DNA of 64,000 bases from CAIWHR01 sp963709525. Its GTDB lineage: Bacteria > Pseudomonadota > Gammaproteobacteria > Burkholderiales > Casimicrobiaceae. The stretch is from contig CAVPXB010000010.1 of NCBI GenBank assembly GCA_963709525.1, forward strand, positions 248,001 to 312,000, written 5' to 3'. The notes below the pieces were generated by a model. It was not told the DNA's origin. It made no database searches and worked only from the letters and a program-made list of their open reading frames with translations. Made by a program: the position numbers and the translations under genes. The stretch's first letter is position 1, and each line of letters starts with the position of its first letter. Shown here in pieces: positions 19,976 through 29,637 of the stretch.

Positions 19976-20916
19976 CGCAGCCTGAGACGATCACCGAAGT
20001 GATCGATCGACGCCTCGACCCGGGTTGCGAGCGCAGCGATTTCCGCGGCATCGGGCAGCGCCGGCTGTGCGCCGCTGCGCTGGCAGGCAAGGGCTCCCGC
20101 GGCGATACCCTCGGCCAGAGCACGCGGCCACGATGCGCCGCGATCCAGTGCGGCCGCGAGGGCGCCGACAGAAGGCGTCGCCGGCGCCCGTTGAATCGAC
20201 CACCTGCACTTGCGGCGCCGGGGCGGCGTAAAGACGGCCGTCGACGGCGGCGAACGCTCCTTCGCCCCCGAGAGTGACGATGGTCGCGCAGCCGTAGCGC
20301 CGGAAGACATCGGCGGCGAAGTCGTCGGGGGTCGGGGCAACGCCCAGGGACTGCGACAGGGTTGCCGCTTCGTGCTCGTTGACGATGAGCACGTCGAGCG
20401 GTGCGAGGAGCGCACGCGGGCAATGATTGCGCCGGCGCCGCGTTGAGCATCACCCGCGCGCCCCGGGCACGCGCCCGTGCCGCGAAGCGCATAGACGGCT
20501 TCGGTCGGCACCTCGAGCTGCATCAGGAGAACCGTCCCGGGGTGCAACGACGCATCGGGAACCAGCGCCGGATCGGCCGCCGCATTGGCGCCTCGGACGA
20601 CGGTGATCGCGTTCTCGCCCCGCGCGTCGACGTGGATCAGCGCCACCCCGGTCGGCGCATCGACACGCCGCACGCCGTCGAGAGCGACGCCCGCCGCCAG
20701 GAGCTGGGCGAGCGCGGGGTCGGCGAACGCGTCGCGCCCGACTGCGGCGTGAAGCGTCACTTCGGCGCCCGCACGGCGCGCAGCCAGCGCCTGATTGGCG
20801 CCCTTGCCGCCGGGCAACATCGAGAACGCCTCGCCGGCGAGCGTCTCTCCCGGTTTCGGCAGGCGCGCCACGCGGGCGACGAGATCGAGATTGACCGAAC
20901 CGAACACGATGATCAA
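19957..20916 (-). CDS. Ribokinase-like PfkB sugar kinase (frameshifted)
   Basis: A PfkB-family kinase closest in layout to ribokinase. The N terminus has IIVFGSVNLDLVARV and the glycine motif GGKGANQALAARRAG. The C-terminal signature has the catalytic aspartate in DSTGAGDAF. The start is a TTG at 20914-20916, whose position overlapping the fucU stop (TTGA) supports it. The central part can only be followed by changing frame near 20480, 20410 and 20175, after which the original frame resumes to the stop. With the mutarotase-type gene upstream it probably phosphorylates ribose or a related sugar. No sugar transporter is adjacent. Confidence 0.8.
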   Translation of the reverse strand: MIIVFGSVNLDLVARVARLPKPGETLAGEAFSMLPGGKGANQALAARRAGAEVTLHAAVGRDAFADPALAQLLAAGVALDGVRRVDAPTGVALIHVDARGENAITVVRGANAAADPALVPDASLHPGTVLLMQLEVPTEAVYALRGTGACPGRAGDAQRGAGAIIARVRSSHRSTCSSSTSTKRQPCRSPWALPRPPTTSPPMSSGATAARPSSLSGAKERSPPSTAVFTPPRRRKCRWSIQRAPATPSVGALAAALDRGASWPRALAEGIAAGALACQRSGAQPALPDAAEIAALATRVEASIDHFGDRLRLRQRQVR

Positions 20917-21374
20917 GGCGTGTCCTTCCCCGGTTCGCGTTCGTCCGGAGAGAGAACGCCCTTCACGAGAAGGATGTTGCCGTAGGGGCGCAGTTCGCCG
21001 GTGAGGACCACGGCAAAGGCTTCGCGCGCGCGCTGATAGAACGCATCGCGGGGGAGGCGACCGATCTCCACATCCGCCAGATCATGGCGCGTGAAAACGG
21101 AGGCGAACCCGGCGACCGCAGCGGGCACATCGTCCGGCGCGCCGACCACTTCCATGGTGATTGCGGCCGGCACCGAAAACGTGTCGAGTGGAAACACCGT
21201 GAGCACGGCATCCAGCACCGCGGGCGCATTCGCGCCGCCGACCTGCAACAGGCGCTGCGCGGTGCTCGCTGCCGGGAAGTTGGCGTCGACGATGGCGATC
21301 GTGTCACCGTGGCCCATGGCGGCCAGCGCGTGCAGGAGATCGGCATTCAACAGATGATTCATGCCCTTCAGCAT
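20913..21374 (-). CDS. fucU: RbsD/FucU-family sugar mutarotase
   Basis: A 153-residue protein of the RbsD/FucU family, which interconverts anomers or ring forms of ribose or fucose before phosphorylation. It begins MLKGMNHLLNADLLHAL and has AMGHGDTIAIVDANFPA, whose His and Asp are the expected catalytic pair. The C-terminal YGNILLVKGVL and AFYQRAREAFAVVLTGE resemble FucU more than RbsD. The stop overlaps the TTG start of the kinase gene, so the two are coupled. The sugar handled is uncertain because the neighbour is ribokinase-like and there is no fucose gene. Confidence 0.8.
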   Translation of the reverse strand: MLKGMNHLLNADLLHALAAMGHGDTIAIVDANFPAASTAQRLLQVGGANAPAVLDAVLTVFPLDTFSVPAAITMEVVGAPDDVPAAVAGFASVFTRHDLADVEIGRLPRDAFYQRAREAFAVVLTGELRPYGNILLVKGVLSPDEREPGKDTP

Positions 21375-21422
21375 CGGCGCTTTCCTCGGTTTCTGCGTGC
21401 AGGTTTCATCGCGCGCAGGCGT

Positions 21423-22250
21423 TCAATAGATGTGCCGCTGCACCTTGGTCCGGTGCAGGATCGTGGTCGCGATTTCCTCGATCGACATTTCGGTCGTGTC
21501 GAGCATCGGAATGCGTTCGCGGTCCATCAGGTGCTCGGCCTCGCGGACCTCAAAGCGGCAGTTCTCCGGCGACGAATACTTGCTCGCCGGCCGCCGTTCC
21601 TCCCGGATCCGCTGCAGGCGGTCGGGATTGATCGTGAGCCCGAACAGCCGGTCGCGGTGCGGCAGCACCGAAGCCGGGAGACGGCGGTCGGCGAAATCGT
21701 CGGGCGTCAGCGGGAAATTGGCCGCGCGCACGCCGAACTGCAGCGCGAGATAAAGCGAGGTGGGCGTCTTGCCGCAGCGGGAGACGCCCACCAGGATCAC
21801 CTGCGCCTTGGCCAGGTCCCGCGTCGCGGCGCCGTCGTCGTGCGTCTGCGAGTAATTGATGGCCTCCATCCGCGCGAAATACTCGTGGCTGTTGGCGATG
21901 CCGTGGGTGCGCCCCGCGGCGTGCGAACTGCGGGCGTCGAGTTCCGTTTCGAGCGGCGCGATGAAGGTCTGGAACAAGTCCAGCGTCAGCGCATCGGCGT
22001 GGGCATGGATGTGCCGGCTGGCGGCTTCGTCCACGACCGAGGCGAAGACGATCGGCCGCCTGCCTTCGCGGGCCGCGTTCGCGTTGACCTGCTGGATCGC
22101 GGCCTCGATCTTGTCCGGAGCGTCGATGAAGGGAATCGTCTGCCGTTCGAAGGTGACGTCCTCGAACTGGGAAAGCAGGCTGTTGCCGAGCATCTCCGCC
22201 GTGATGCCGGTGCGATCGGAAAGGAAAAAGACGGTTCGACGGTCAGGCAT
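21423..22250 (-). CDS. ppsR: PEP synthase regulatory protein (kinase/pyrophosphorylase)
   Basis: A DUF299-family bifunctional enzyme that inactivates PEP synthase by ADP-dependent phosphorylation and reactivates it by Pi-dependent dephosphorylation. The protein starts MPDRRTVFFLSDRTGITAEMLG, and the nucleotide-binding loop is GVSRCGKTPTSLYLA. The ATG at 22250 is chosen because the family begins this way. A TTG four codons upstream is the only earlier in-frame start. Its target gene, ppsA, lies 3.2 kb away on the opposite strand. The usual close ppsR/ppsA pairing is here interrupted by three other genes. Confidence 0.92.
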   Translation of the reverse strand: MPDRRTVFFLSDRTGITAEMLGNSLLSQFEDVTFERQTIPFIDAPDKIEAAIQQVNANAAREGRRPIVFASVVDEAASRHIHAHADALTLDLFQTFIAPLETELDARSSHAAGRTHGIANSHEYFARMEAINYSQTHDDGAATRDLAKAQVILVGVSRCGKTPTSLYLALQFGVRAANFPLTPDDFADRRLPASVLPHRDRLFGLTINPDRLQRIREERRPASKYSSPENCRFEVREAEHLMDRERIPMLDTTEMSIEEIATTILHRTKVQRHIY

Positions 22251-22303
22251 GGCGGAGCGCAATCAGGAAAGTCGTAGCGTGGCGGAGGAACATCACCGGG
22301 AAA

Positions 22304-23139
22304 TCACCACCGCGACCACACCGGCGTCACGCTTGCAGGCAGGTCGGGCAGGGCGCCGAGATCGAGCCAGCTTTCGCCGGGACCGTGAAAGTCGGACCCG
22401 GTCGAGGCGAGCAGGCCGAAACGCGCCGCGTACGCAGCGTACTCGGTGGCATGCGCAGGCGTATGCGATGCCGACAGCACTTCGATCGCGGCGCCGCCCT
22501 GATCGCGGAACTCGCCCAGCAGCCGGCGCATCGCGGTCGGGCTCAGCGGATAGCGCCCCGGGTGCGCGAGCACGGCTTGCCCGCCCGCGGCGTTGATCCA
22601 CGACAGCGCGTCGGAAAGGCTCGCCCACTGGTGCGGAACATAGCCCGGCTTGCCGCGGACGAGATAACGCCTGAAGACATCCTTTACCTCCCCGACGTAC
22701 CCGGCCTCGACCAGGTAGCGCGCGAAATGCGTGCGCGAGACGAGCCGCTCGCTGGTCACGTATTTCATCGCGCCCTCCTAGGCGCCGCGGATGCCGACGG
22801 CGGCCAGCGCATCGGCGATCTTTCGGGCGCGAAGCGGCGGCCGGCGCGAATCGACGCCAATCCTGTCTGCAGCGCGGCCGCATTCGGGTCGATGCCGAGC
22901 CCGACAACGTGAATCGTGTGGCTCCCCCAGGAAACCGACAGTTCGGCGCCGTCGATCAGCGTGATGCCGGCATCGATGGCCGCAGCCCGCGCTTCGGCCA
23001 GCCCGCCGGTCTCGTCGTGGTCGGTGAGCGCGAGCACGTCCACGCCACGCGTGGCGGCTCGGGCGACGATGGCCGCCGGGGCAAGCAGGCCGTCGGACCA
23101 TGTCGAATGGCAATGCAAATCGTGGCGCGTTGCGGACAT
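22304..23139 (-). CDS. PHP-domain phosphoesterase, YciV/RNase AM type (frameshifted)
   Basis: A metal-dependent phosphoesterase of the PHP family. Metal-ligand motifs are DLHCHSTWSDG at the start, LTDHDETGG, GAELSVSW, VLAHPGRYPLS and the final GSDFHGPGESW. This set matches YciV/TrpH-type enzymes that hydrolyse 3',5'-nucleoside bisphosphates or 5'-ends of RNA. The N-terminal third and the rest are in different frames, with a short bridge (ARKIADALAAVGIRGA) in the third, so two indels lie between about 22780 and 22850. Everything else is intact, so a sequencing fault is likely. It ends 53 bases before the ppsR start on the same strand. Confidence 0.82.
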
Positions 23140-23253
23140 CGGGGGGTATTGAGATAAGTGCTTGATTCTAGCAGAATGACGAGTTTACCTACGCGCTCGC
23201 ACCGCACCGCGGATGCGTTCCGCGCGCACCCCCTTCAGGAAGCCCGCATTCCC

Positions 23254-24861
23254 GTGCTCACCGCCGCCAACATCACCATCCAGTTCGGGGCCAAGCCCCT
23301 GTTTGAAAACATCTCGGTCAAGTTCGGAGAGGGCAATCGTTACGGCCTCATCGGCGCCAACGGTTGCGGCAAGTCGACGCTGATGAAGATCCTCGGCGGC
23401 GATCTCGAACCTTCGGGCGGCAACGTGGCGCTCGACCGCTTCGAGCGCCTGGGCAAGCTCATGCAGGATCAGTTTGGGTACGAGGACGTGCGCGTGCTCG
23501 ACGTCGTCCTGATGGGCCACACCGAAATGTGGCAGGTCAAGGAAGAGAAGGATGCGATCTACGCGAACCCCGACGCCACCGAGGACGACTACGTCCACGC
23601 GGCCGAGCTGGAGGCGAAATTCGCGGAATACGATGGCTATACCGCCGAGGCGCGCGCAGGCGAACTCCTGCTGGGCATCGGCATTGCGATCGGCCTGCAC
23701 GACGGCCCGATGAGCGCCGTCGCGCCGGGCTGGAAGCTGCGGGTGCTCCTCGCGCAGGCGCTGTTCGCCGACCCGGACGTCCTGCTGCTGGACGAGCCGA
23801 CCAACAATCTCGACATCAATTCGATCCGCTGGCTGGAGAACGTCCTCAACGAGCGCTCGAGCACGATGGTGATCATTTCGCATGACCGGCATTTCCTCAA
23901 CAGCGTATGCACGCACATGGCCGACCTCGACTACGGCACGCTCTCGGTCTACCCCGGCAACTACGACGACTACATGATCGCGTCGACGCAGGCGCGGGCC
24001 CGGGTGCTTTCGGCGAACGCCAAGGCGAAGGACAAGATCGCCGACCTGCAGGAATTCGTGCGCCGGTTCTCGGCCAACAAATCGAAGGCGCGGCAGGCGA
24101 CCTCGCGCGCGCGGCAAATCGAGAAAATACGCGTCGACGACATCAAGCCCTCGTCGCGGCAGAATCCCTACCTTCGCTTCGATCTGGACCCGAAGCAGAA
24201 GCTCCACCGTCACGCCGTCGAGGTCGAGTCGCTGGCCAAGGGCTGGCCGGGGCAGGCGCGCGAACTCCTCGCGGGCCTGAGCTTCAACCTCGAGGCCGGC
24301 GGCCGGCTCGCGATCATCGGCCCGAACGGCGCCGGCAAGACCACGTTGCTGCGCACCTTGATCGGTGAACTGCCGCCGGATTCGGGGCGTTTGCGGTGGG
24401 CCGAAAGGGCGAGCATCGGCTATTTCATGCAGGACCAGACGGCGGCGTTCGATTCGGACCTCACCGTGGCCGAATGGATGCGGCAGTGGATGCAGGCCGG
24501 CGACGACGAGCAGATCGTGCGGGCGACGCTGGGGCGGTTGTTGTTCACCGGCGACGACGGCGCCAAGCCGGTCCGCGTCCTGTCGGGGGGCGAAAAGGGG
24601 CGGATGCTCTACGGCAAACTCATGCTGCAGCGGGTCAATGTGCTGGTCATGGACGAGCCCACCAACCACATGGACATGGAGTCCATCGAGTCGCTCCAGC
24701 TTGCCCTCGAGCTGTATGCAGGGACGCTGCTTTTCGTGTCGCACGACCGGCAGTTCGTTTCTGCGCTGGCGACCGAGGTGATCGAATTGGGCGGGGCCGC
24801 GCCCGTGCACTACAGCGGCAATTACGAGGATTACCTCGCCACCGCCGGTGTTGTATCGTGA
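23254..24861 (+). CDS. ybiT: ABC-F family ATPase, YbiT type
   Basis: A soluble tandem ATP-binding protein of the ABC-F group, which acts on ribosomes rather than in transport. It has two Walker A loops (GANGCGKST and GPNGAGKTT), two Walker B/EPTN motifs (LLLDEPTNNLD and VMDEPTNHMD) and LSGGEKGRM in the second half. The first signature is the degenerate APGWKLRVLLAQAL seen in YbiT. The GTG at 23254 gives 535 residues and the family start (VLTAANITIQFGAKPLFE), with aggaag 12 bases upstream. A longer in-frame extension to 23158 looks non-coding. It is divergent from the PHP gene. Confidence 0.9.
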   Translation: MLTAANITIQFGAKPLFENISVKFGEGNRYGLIGANGCGKSTLMKILGGDLEPSGGNVALDRFERLGKLMQDQFGYEDVRVLDVVLMGHTEMWQVKEEKDAIYANPDATEDDYVHAAELEAKFAEYDGYTAEARAGELLLGIGIAIGLHDGPMSAVAPGWKLRVLLAQALFADPDVLLLDEPTNNLDINSIRWLENVLNERSSTMVIISHDRHFLNSVCTHMADLDYGTLSVYPGNYDDYMIASTQARARVLSANAKAKDKIADLQEFVRRFSANKSKARQATSRARQIEKIRVDDIKPSSRQNPYLRFDLDPKQKLHRHAVEVESLAKGWPGQARELLAGLSFNLEAGGRLAIIGPNGAGKTTLLRTLIGELPPDSGRLRWAERASIGYFMQDQTAAFDSDLTVAEWMRQWMQAGDDEQIVRATLGRLLFTGDDGAKPVRVLSGGEKGRMLYGKLMLQRVNVLVMDEPTNHMDMESIESLQLALELYAGTLLFVSHDRQFVSALATEVIELGGAAPVHYSGNYEDYLATAGVVS

Positions 24862-24982
24862 CCCCGGTTCGGGGGGCGACGGACAAAAAAACCGGTCGCG
24901 CGCTTGCGCTGCGTCCGCGCGGCGCAATATTATGCCAACGGTATGGCCGCGCCGCGGCACTTCATCTGATCGCCAAAATGTC

Positions 24983-25378
24983 GTGAAGATCTTCGATCGC
25001 GTTCTCAATCCCCGCGAAATCCGTCGCCGGCTGGGACTCAACCAGGAGCAGTTCTGGACCCAGATCGGCGTCACGCAAAGCGGGGGATCGCGCTACGAGA
25101 GCGGGCGCGACATGCCCAAGCCGGTGCGCGAACTCCTGCGCCTGGTGCATGTCGAGCAGATCGATCTCTCGCAGGTCAAGCGCGTCGACTTCGAAATCAT
25201 CAGCTATCTCAAGGAAACGCATCCGGACCTCTACCGCAACCTGCGGCGAGCCGTTCGCAGTCGCTCCCGCACCCCGCTTTCGGGCGACGGTGTCGAGCCG
25301 GTCGACGACCTGACCGAAGCTGCGCCTGCCACCGTGCCGCTATCCATCGATCTGCCCCTGCCCAGAGGATCGACCTGA
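24983..25378 (+). CDS. Helix-turn-helix protein, XRE-like
   Basis: A small DNA-binding protein. Residues about 5-60 (RVLNPREIRRRLGLNQEQF and GVTQSGGSRYESGRDMPKPV) form an XRE-like helix-turn-helix, followed by LLRLVHVEQIDLSQVKR and an acidic, Pro-rich tail. I chose the GTG at 24983 because the conserved part starts at VKIFDR. An ATG at 24932 is in frame and cannot be excluded. The nearest neighbour downstream is ppsA, 81 bases away, so it could be a local regulator, but the sequence does not show this. Confidence 0.7.
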   Translation: MKIFDRVLNPREIRRRLGLNQEQFWTQIGVTQSGGSRYESGRDMPKPVRELLRLVHVEQIDLSQVKRVDFEIISYLKETHPDLYRNLRRAVRSRSRTPLSGDGVEPVDDLTEAAPATVPLSIDLPLPRGST

Positions 25379-25459
25379 CCGGGCACAACGCGCTGCAGGA
25401 TCGGCGCGGCCGTCGTTTCCTCCGCGCTGACCGGAACGCACAACACGGAGAACGAGCGG

Positions 25460-27855
25460 ATGAGCGCCGAAGCGCGGGTGATTTCCCTTGACCGTCTGCG
25501 GATGGTCGACGTCGAGCGCGTAGGGGGCAAGAACGCGTCGCTGGGCGAGATGATCGGCGAGCTGGCGGGCGCCGGAATTCGCGTTCCGGGCGGATTTGCC
25601 ACCACCGCGCTGGCGTTCCGGGAGTTCCTTGCGCACGGGAACCTCGAGCGCCGCATTGCGCAGCGGCTCGCCGCCCTCGACGTCGACGACGTGGTCGCGC
25701 TGGCGAAGGCGGGGGCCGAGATTCGTGCCTGGATCGGCGCCGCACCGTTGCCGCCACCGCTGGACGCCGCGATCGCGGAAGCCTATGCCGCGCTCACCCG
25801 CGATGCGCCGGACGCGACGTGGGCCGTCCGGTCGAGCGCGACCGCCGAGGATTTGCCCGACGCGTCGTTCGCGGGACAGCAGGAAACATTTCTTAATATC
25901 AGTGGGTTGCAAAACGTTCTTCATGCAGTGAAGGAGGTGTTTGCCAGCCTGTACAACGATCGGGCGATTGCGTATCGCGTCCACCAGGGTTTCGCCCACC
26001 AGCACGTCGCGCTGTCGGCCGGGGTGCAACGAATGGTGCGCAGCGATACCGGTGCCTCGGGCGTGATGTTCACGCTCGACACCGAATCCGGATTCGACCA
26101 GGTCGTGTTCATCACGTCGTCCTACGGCCTGGGCGAGACCATCGTCCAGGGCGCGGTCAACCCCGACGAGTTCTACGTCTACAAGCCGAACCTTGCCGCA
26201 GGACGACCGGCGATCCTGCGCAAGAGCCTCGGCGGCAAGGCGATCCGGATGGTGTTTGGCGAGGGTCACGCGGCCGGCAAGTCAACCGTCACCGTGGACG
26301 TCCCGGAGCGAGTGGCGACACCGGTTCTCCATCGGCGACGCCGAAGCGGAGGAACTCGCCCGCTACGCCGTGCTCATCGAGCGCCATTACCGGCGGCCGA
26401 TGGACATCGAGTGGGGACGCGACGGGAGCGATGGCAAGATCTACATCCTGCAGGCGCGGCCCGAGACCGTGAAGTCGCGGGAGAAGCGGCGAAATCCTGC
26501 GTCGGTTCCGCCTGACGTCCAGGTCGGCGGTGCTGGCGTCGGGCCGGGCCATCGGCCAGAAAATCGGAAAGGGCGCGGTGCGCATCGTGCGCTCGGCATC
26601 CGAGATGGACCGGGTGCGCGCGGGCGACGTGCTGGTGGCCGACATGACGGATCCCGATTGGGAACCGGTGATGAAACGCGCCGCAGCGATCGTGACCAAC
26701 CGCGGCGGGCGTACCTGCCATGCAGCGATCATCGCCCGCGAGCTCGGCATTCCGGCGGTCGTGGGCTGCGGCGACGCCACGCGCGTGCTGCACGAAGACG
26801 CCGCAGTGACCGTTTGCTGTGCCGAGGGCGACACCGGTCACGTCTACGAAGGTCTGCTCGGTGTCGAGGTTGTCGAGGTGGCGCTCGATCGCATGCCGCC
26901 TTCGCCGACCAGGATCATGATGAACGTCGGCAACCCGGAACTCGCGTTTTCGTTCTGCCGCCTGCCCAACGAGGGCGTGGGGCTCGCGCGGCTCGAATTC
27001 ATCATCAACCGCAACGTCGGCATCCACCCCAAGGCGCTGCTCGAGCTCGATCGCCAGCCGCCTGAACTGCAGCGCGAGATCCGCAGCCGCATCGGCGGCT
27101 ACGCGTCGCCGACCGAGTTCTACGTGAGCAAGATCGTCGAGGGCGTGGCGACCATCGCGGCGGCGTTCTTTCCCAAGAAGGTGATCGTGCGGCTGTCCGA
27201 CTTCAAGTCCAACGAGTACTCGAACCTGATCGGCGGGCAGCGCTACGAGCCGCAGGAAGAAAACCCGATGCTCGGATTTCGCGGCGCGTCGCGCTACATC
27301 GCCCGCGAGTTCCACGACTGCTTCGCGCTCGAATGCTCGGCGATGAAGCGCGTGCGCGACGTGATGGGCTTCACCAATGTCGAACTGATGATTCCGTTCG
27401 TGCGGACGCTGACCGAGGCGGCGCAGGTCGTCGCGCTGCTGAAGGAGCAGGGCCTCGAACGAGGAAAGAACGGGCTGCGCCTGATCATGATGTGCGAGAT
27501 TCCGTCGAATGCGATCCTTGCCGACCGCTTCCTCGAGCACTTCGACGGTTTTTCGATCGGTTCCAACGACATGACGCAGCTGACGCTGGCGATCGATCGG
27601 GATTCCGGCGGTCCGATCGCGTCGACCTTCGACGAGCGCAACGATGCCGTGAAGGCCATGCTGTCGATGGCCATCATCGCCTGTCGCAAGGCCGGCAAGT
27701 ACATCGGCATTTGCGGCCAGGGGCCGTCCGATCACCCCGATCTTGCGCAATGGCTGGTGGAGCAGGGCATCGAGAGCATTTCGCTCAATCCGGATACCGT
27801 GGTCGCTACGTGGCTGTTGTTGGCGGGAGGATCGGAACCCGCAGCGGCCCTGTAA
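25460..27855 (+). CDS. ppsA: Phosphoenolpyruvate synthase (two frame breaks)
   Basis: Makes PEP from pyruvate with ATP hydrolysis to AMP and phosphate, for gluconeogenesis. The N-terminal ATP-grasp-like domain has VGGKNASLGEMI and WAVRSSATAEDLPDASFAGQ. The swivelling domain carries the phosphohistidine in GGRTCHAAIIAREL. The C-terminal PEP/pyruvate barrel has RLEFIINRNVGIHP, RLSDFKSNEY and ICGQGPSDHPD. The frame changes at about 26310-26330 and again at about 26500-26520, with the segment RFSIGDAEAEELARYAV in the third frame between them. The total length is normal. PpsR, its regulator, is encoded nearby on the other strand. Confidence 0.92.
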
Positions 27856-27904
27856 TCCGAAAGTCCAATCGACGGCCGCGGGCGCGCGTGATCTCATCGG
27901 CGGC

Positions 27905-28353
27905 GTGAAACCGCCTCCGCGCCTGCGCCTCGAGCCCGCGAAGTCCCGCCACGCCCGACTCGGCATCGGGGTGGCCGCGCTCGCGACGGCAGCGCTGATC
28001 GCGATCCTGCCGCTGCCTTGGACGGCGAAAGGCGCGCTGGCGGCCGCGATTTGCATCGCTACCGCGCGGGCTCTGCGAGCGCAATGTGGGCGCGGCCTGC
28101 CGGCGTTCGTTCACCTGGGCATCGATGGCCGGGTCACCGTGACCGGTCAGGACGGCCGCTCGCGCAACGGCTCGGTGCGGACGGCCTCGTTCGTGCATCA
28201 CCGGTTCACGACGCTGGTCTGGGCTGCCGACGCGCCCGTTGGCCGTTGGCGCTGGCGCCGGTCCGAAGCGATGCTTTTCCTGCCCGACACGCTGCCGGCC
28301 GATGCCTTCCGCCAACTGCGGGTGATGCTGCGTCACGGACATGCGCCGTCTGA
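27905..28353 (+). CDS. YgfX-like small membrane protein
   Basis: From a GTG at 27905 the protein begins VKPPPRLRLEPAKSRHARLG. It then has one or two membrane segments (IGVAALATAALIAILPLPW and ALAAAICIATARALRA) and a soluble C-terminal part with a Trp/Arg-rich segment (GRWRWRRSEAMLFLPDTLP) and AFRQLRVMLRHG. This layout matches the YgfX (CptA-like) family of about 135-150 residues. In its own frame the reading stays open far into the next gene. A TGA at 28351-28353 becomes the stop if one base is missing shortly before it. The end is therefore approximate. No SdhE-like partner gene is adjacent. Confidence 0.55.
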
Positions 28354-29143
28354 TCCCACCAATGGCGGTAGCCGCCTCGCGGCCGGCGAGCCAGGCGGCA
28401 GCGTCGAGGCAGCGTCCGCTCTCCGGCTTGGCCTGCCCGCCGAGGAGGTAGAGGTAGAGCGGCACCAGCGATTCGGGCAACGGATTGGCGAGCTTGTCCT
28501 CGCCGGGATGGGTCAGCGTGCGCAGCGGCGATCGGATCGGCCCCGGCACGACGGCGTTGACGCGCAGGTTCGGTTGCTGCTCGCTTTCGTCGGCGAGCGT
28601 GGCCGCCAGTGCGGCGAGGCCTGCCTTGCTCGCGCCGTAGGCCCCCCAGTAAGCACGTGGATCGAGGCCGCGAGTGTCCAGCGTGAAGACGATCGCCGCA
28701 TCCGCGGCTTCGATCAGCAGCGGCCGCAGCGATCGTGTCAGCGCCATCGCGGCGGCGAGATTGACGCGCAGCACCGTCTGCCAGGTGTCGAACGACTGGT
28801 GTTCGATCGGGCCGAGCGAGCCCAGCGTCGCCGCCGTGTGAACCAGGCCGTCGAGCCGCCCGAGCTGCGCGCGCAATGCCCCCGCGACAGCGCCGAAATC
28901 GGCGGCTGTGGCCGTCGCAAGATCGAGCGGCAGGATGGTCGGCTCGGGGTGCCCGGCGGCGACGATTTCGTCGTACAGCGCCTCGAGCTTGCGCACCACG
29001 CGCCCGTGCAGGACTACGGTGGCGCCACGCGCGGCGCAGGCCAGCGACAGCGCCCGGCCCAGCCCCCCTGACGACCCGGTGACGAGAATGGCGCGACCTG
29101 TCAGATCGACATGCGGAGCGTGACCGGAGTCAGGCAGCTTCAT
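28333..29143 (-). CDS. Short-chain dehydrogenase, YciK type
   Basis: An NAD(P)-binding Rossmann enzyme. It starts at an ATG (29143), has VDLTGRAILVTGSSGGLGRA as the cofactor loop, and has GAYGASKAGLAAL where YxxxK would sit: Tyr is replaced by Tyr-Gly-Ala-Ser-Lys, so Y and K are kept. YLYLLGG and CLDAAAWLAG are also present. These resemble YciK-type SDRs, of unknown substrate. In its frame the reading runs on through the neighbouring gene to 27806. A TGA at 28335-28333 in another frame would give the normal length of about 270 residues, so a small indel near the 3' end is suspected. It converges on the ygfX-like gene. Confidence 0.75.
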
Positions 29144-29368
29144 TGCGGATGTCGGGGCGGAGGATCGGTGCGGGACAAGGGAATCCGTGGCCGCGTTTCG
29201 GGCGGGCGATCGGGGGGCGGCGCCAATGATAGCCGATCGAGGACTGCTGCCGCGGGTCTGCGCGCGGTACCGGCTGCACCGTCCGCGGGATGCCCTTCGG
29301 GTGTTCCCGCTCAAACGGTGACGCGACGGGTGTGCTGCAGCCGTGTGTGCAGCCATGCGTGCTGCCGC

Positions 29369-29397
29369 TTGCCGCTGGGTTCCCATTGACCGATAAT
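29369..29397 (+). promoter_or_regulatory. Promoter of the 4.5S RNA gene; rest of 29144-29429
   Basis: TTGCCG (29369-29374) and GATAAT (29392-29397) are 17 bases apart, placing a start near 29404, about 25 bases before the folded RNA. The remaining part of 29144-29429 holds no gene that I can support. It also must carry the promoter of the minus-strand SDR. Confidence 0.6.
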
Positions 29398-29429
29398 CGC
29401 GGCTCGCGCGTCAGGCGCGGCCGATCATC

Positions 29430-29525
29430 GGCGGGTCGCCCCGCATTGCAACGTCGTGAATCTGGTCAGGTCCGGAAGGAAGCAGCCACAGCGACTCAGT
29501 GCAAGTGCCGGGGGAACGGCTCGCC
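29430..29525 (+). ncRNA. ffs: Signal recognition particle 4.5S RNA
   Basis: The conserved SRP RNA core ggtcaggtccggaaggaagc lies at 29465-29484, followed by agcc and the opposite strand of the helix ending in gtgccggggg. The ends GGCGGGTCG (29430-29438) and CGGCTCGCC (29517-29525) pair over nine bases, which defines the mature limits as 96 nt. This RNA binds Ffh for co-translational membrane targeting. Its position just upstream of dnaX is common in proteobacteria. Confidence 0.92.
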
Positions 29526-29637
29526 ACCCCATGCGACGCCTTGTCGGGTGCTCCGGTATCGTGGCGGTTTTCCACACCGGGTTGCCGACAGGGCGAAAAC
29601 CAACCGGATGCGCCTTGCCGTGGTCGCCACTGCTTCG

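Noticed and set aside
29290..29637. An N-terminal extension of dnaX
   Set aside because: It would run through the 4.5S RNA gene. The conserved DnaX start is at 29638.
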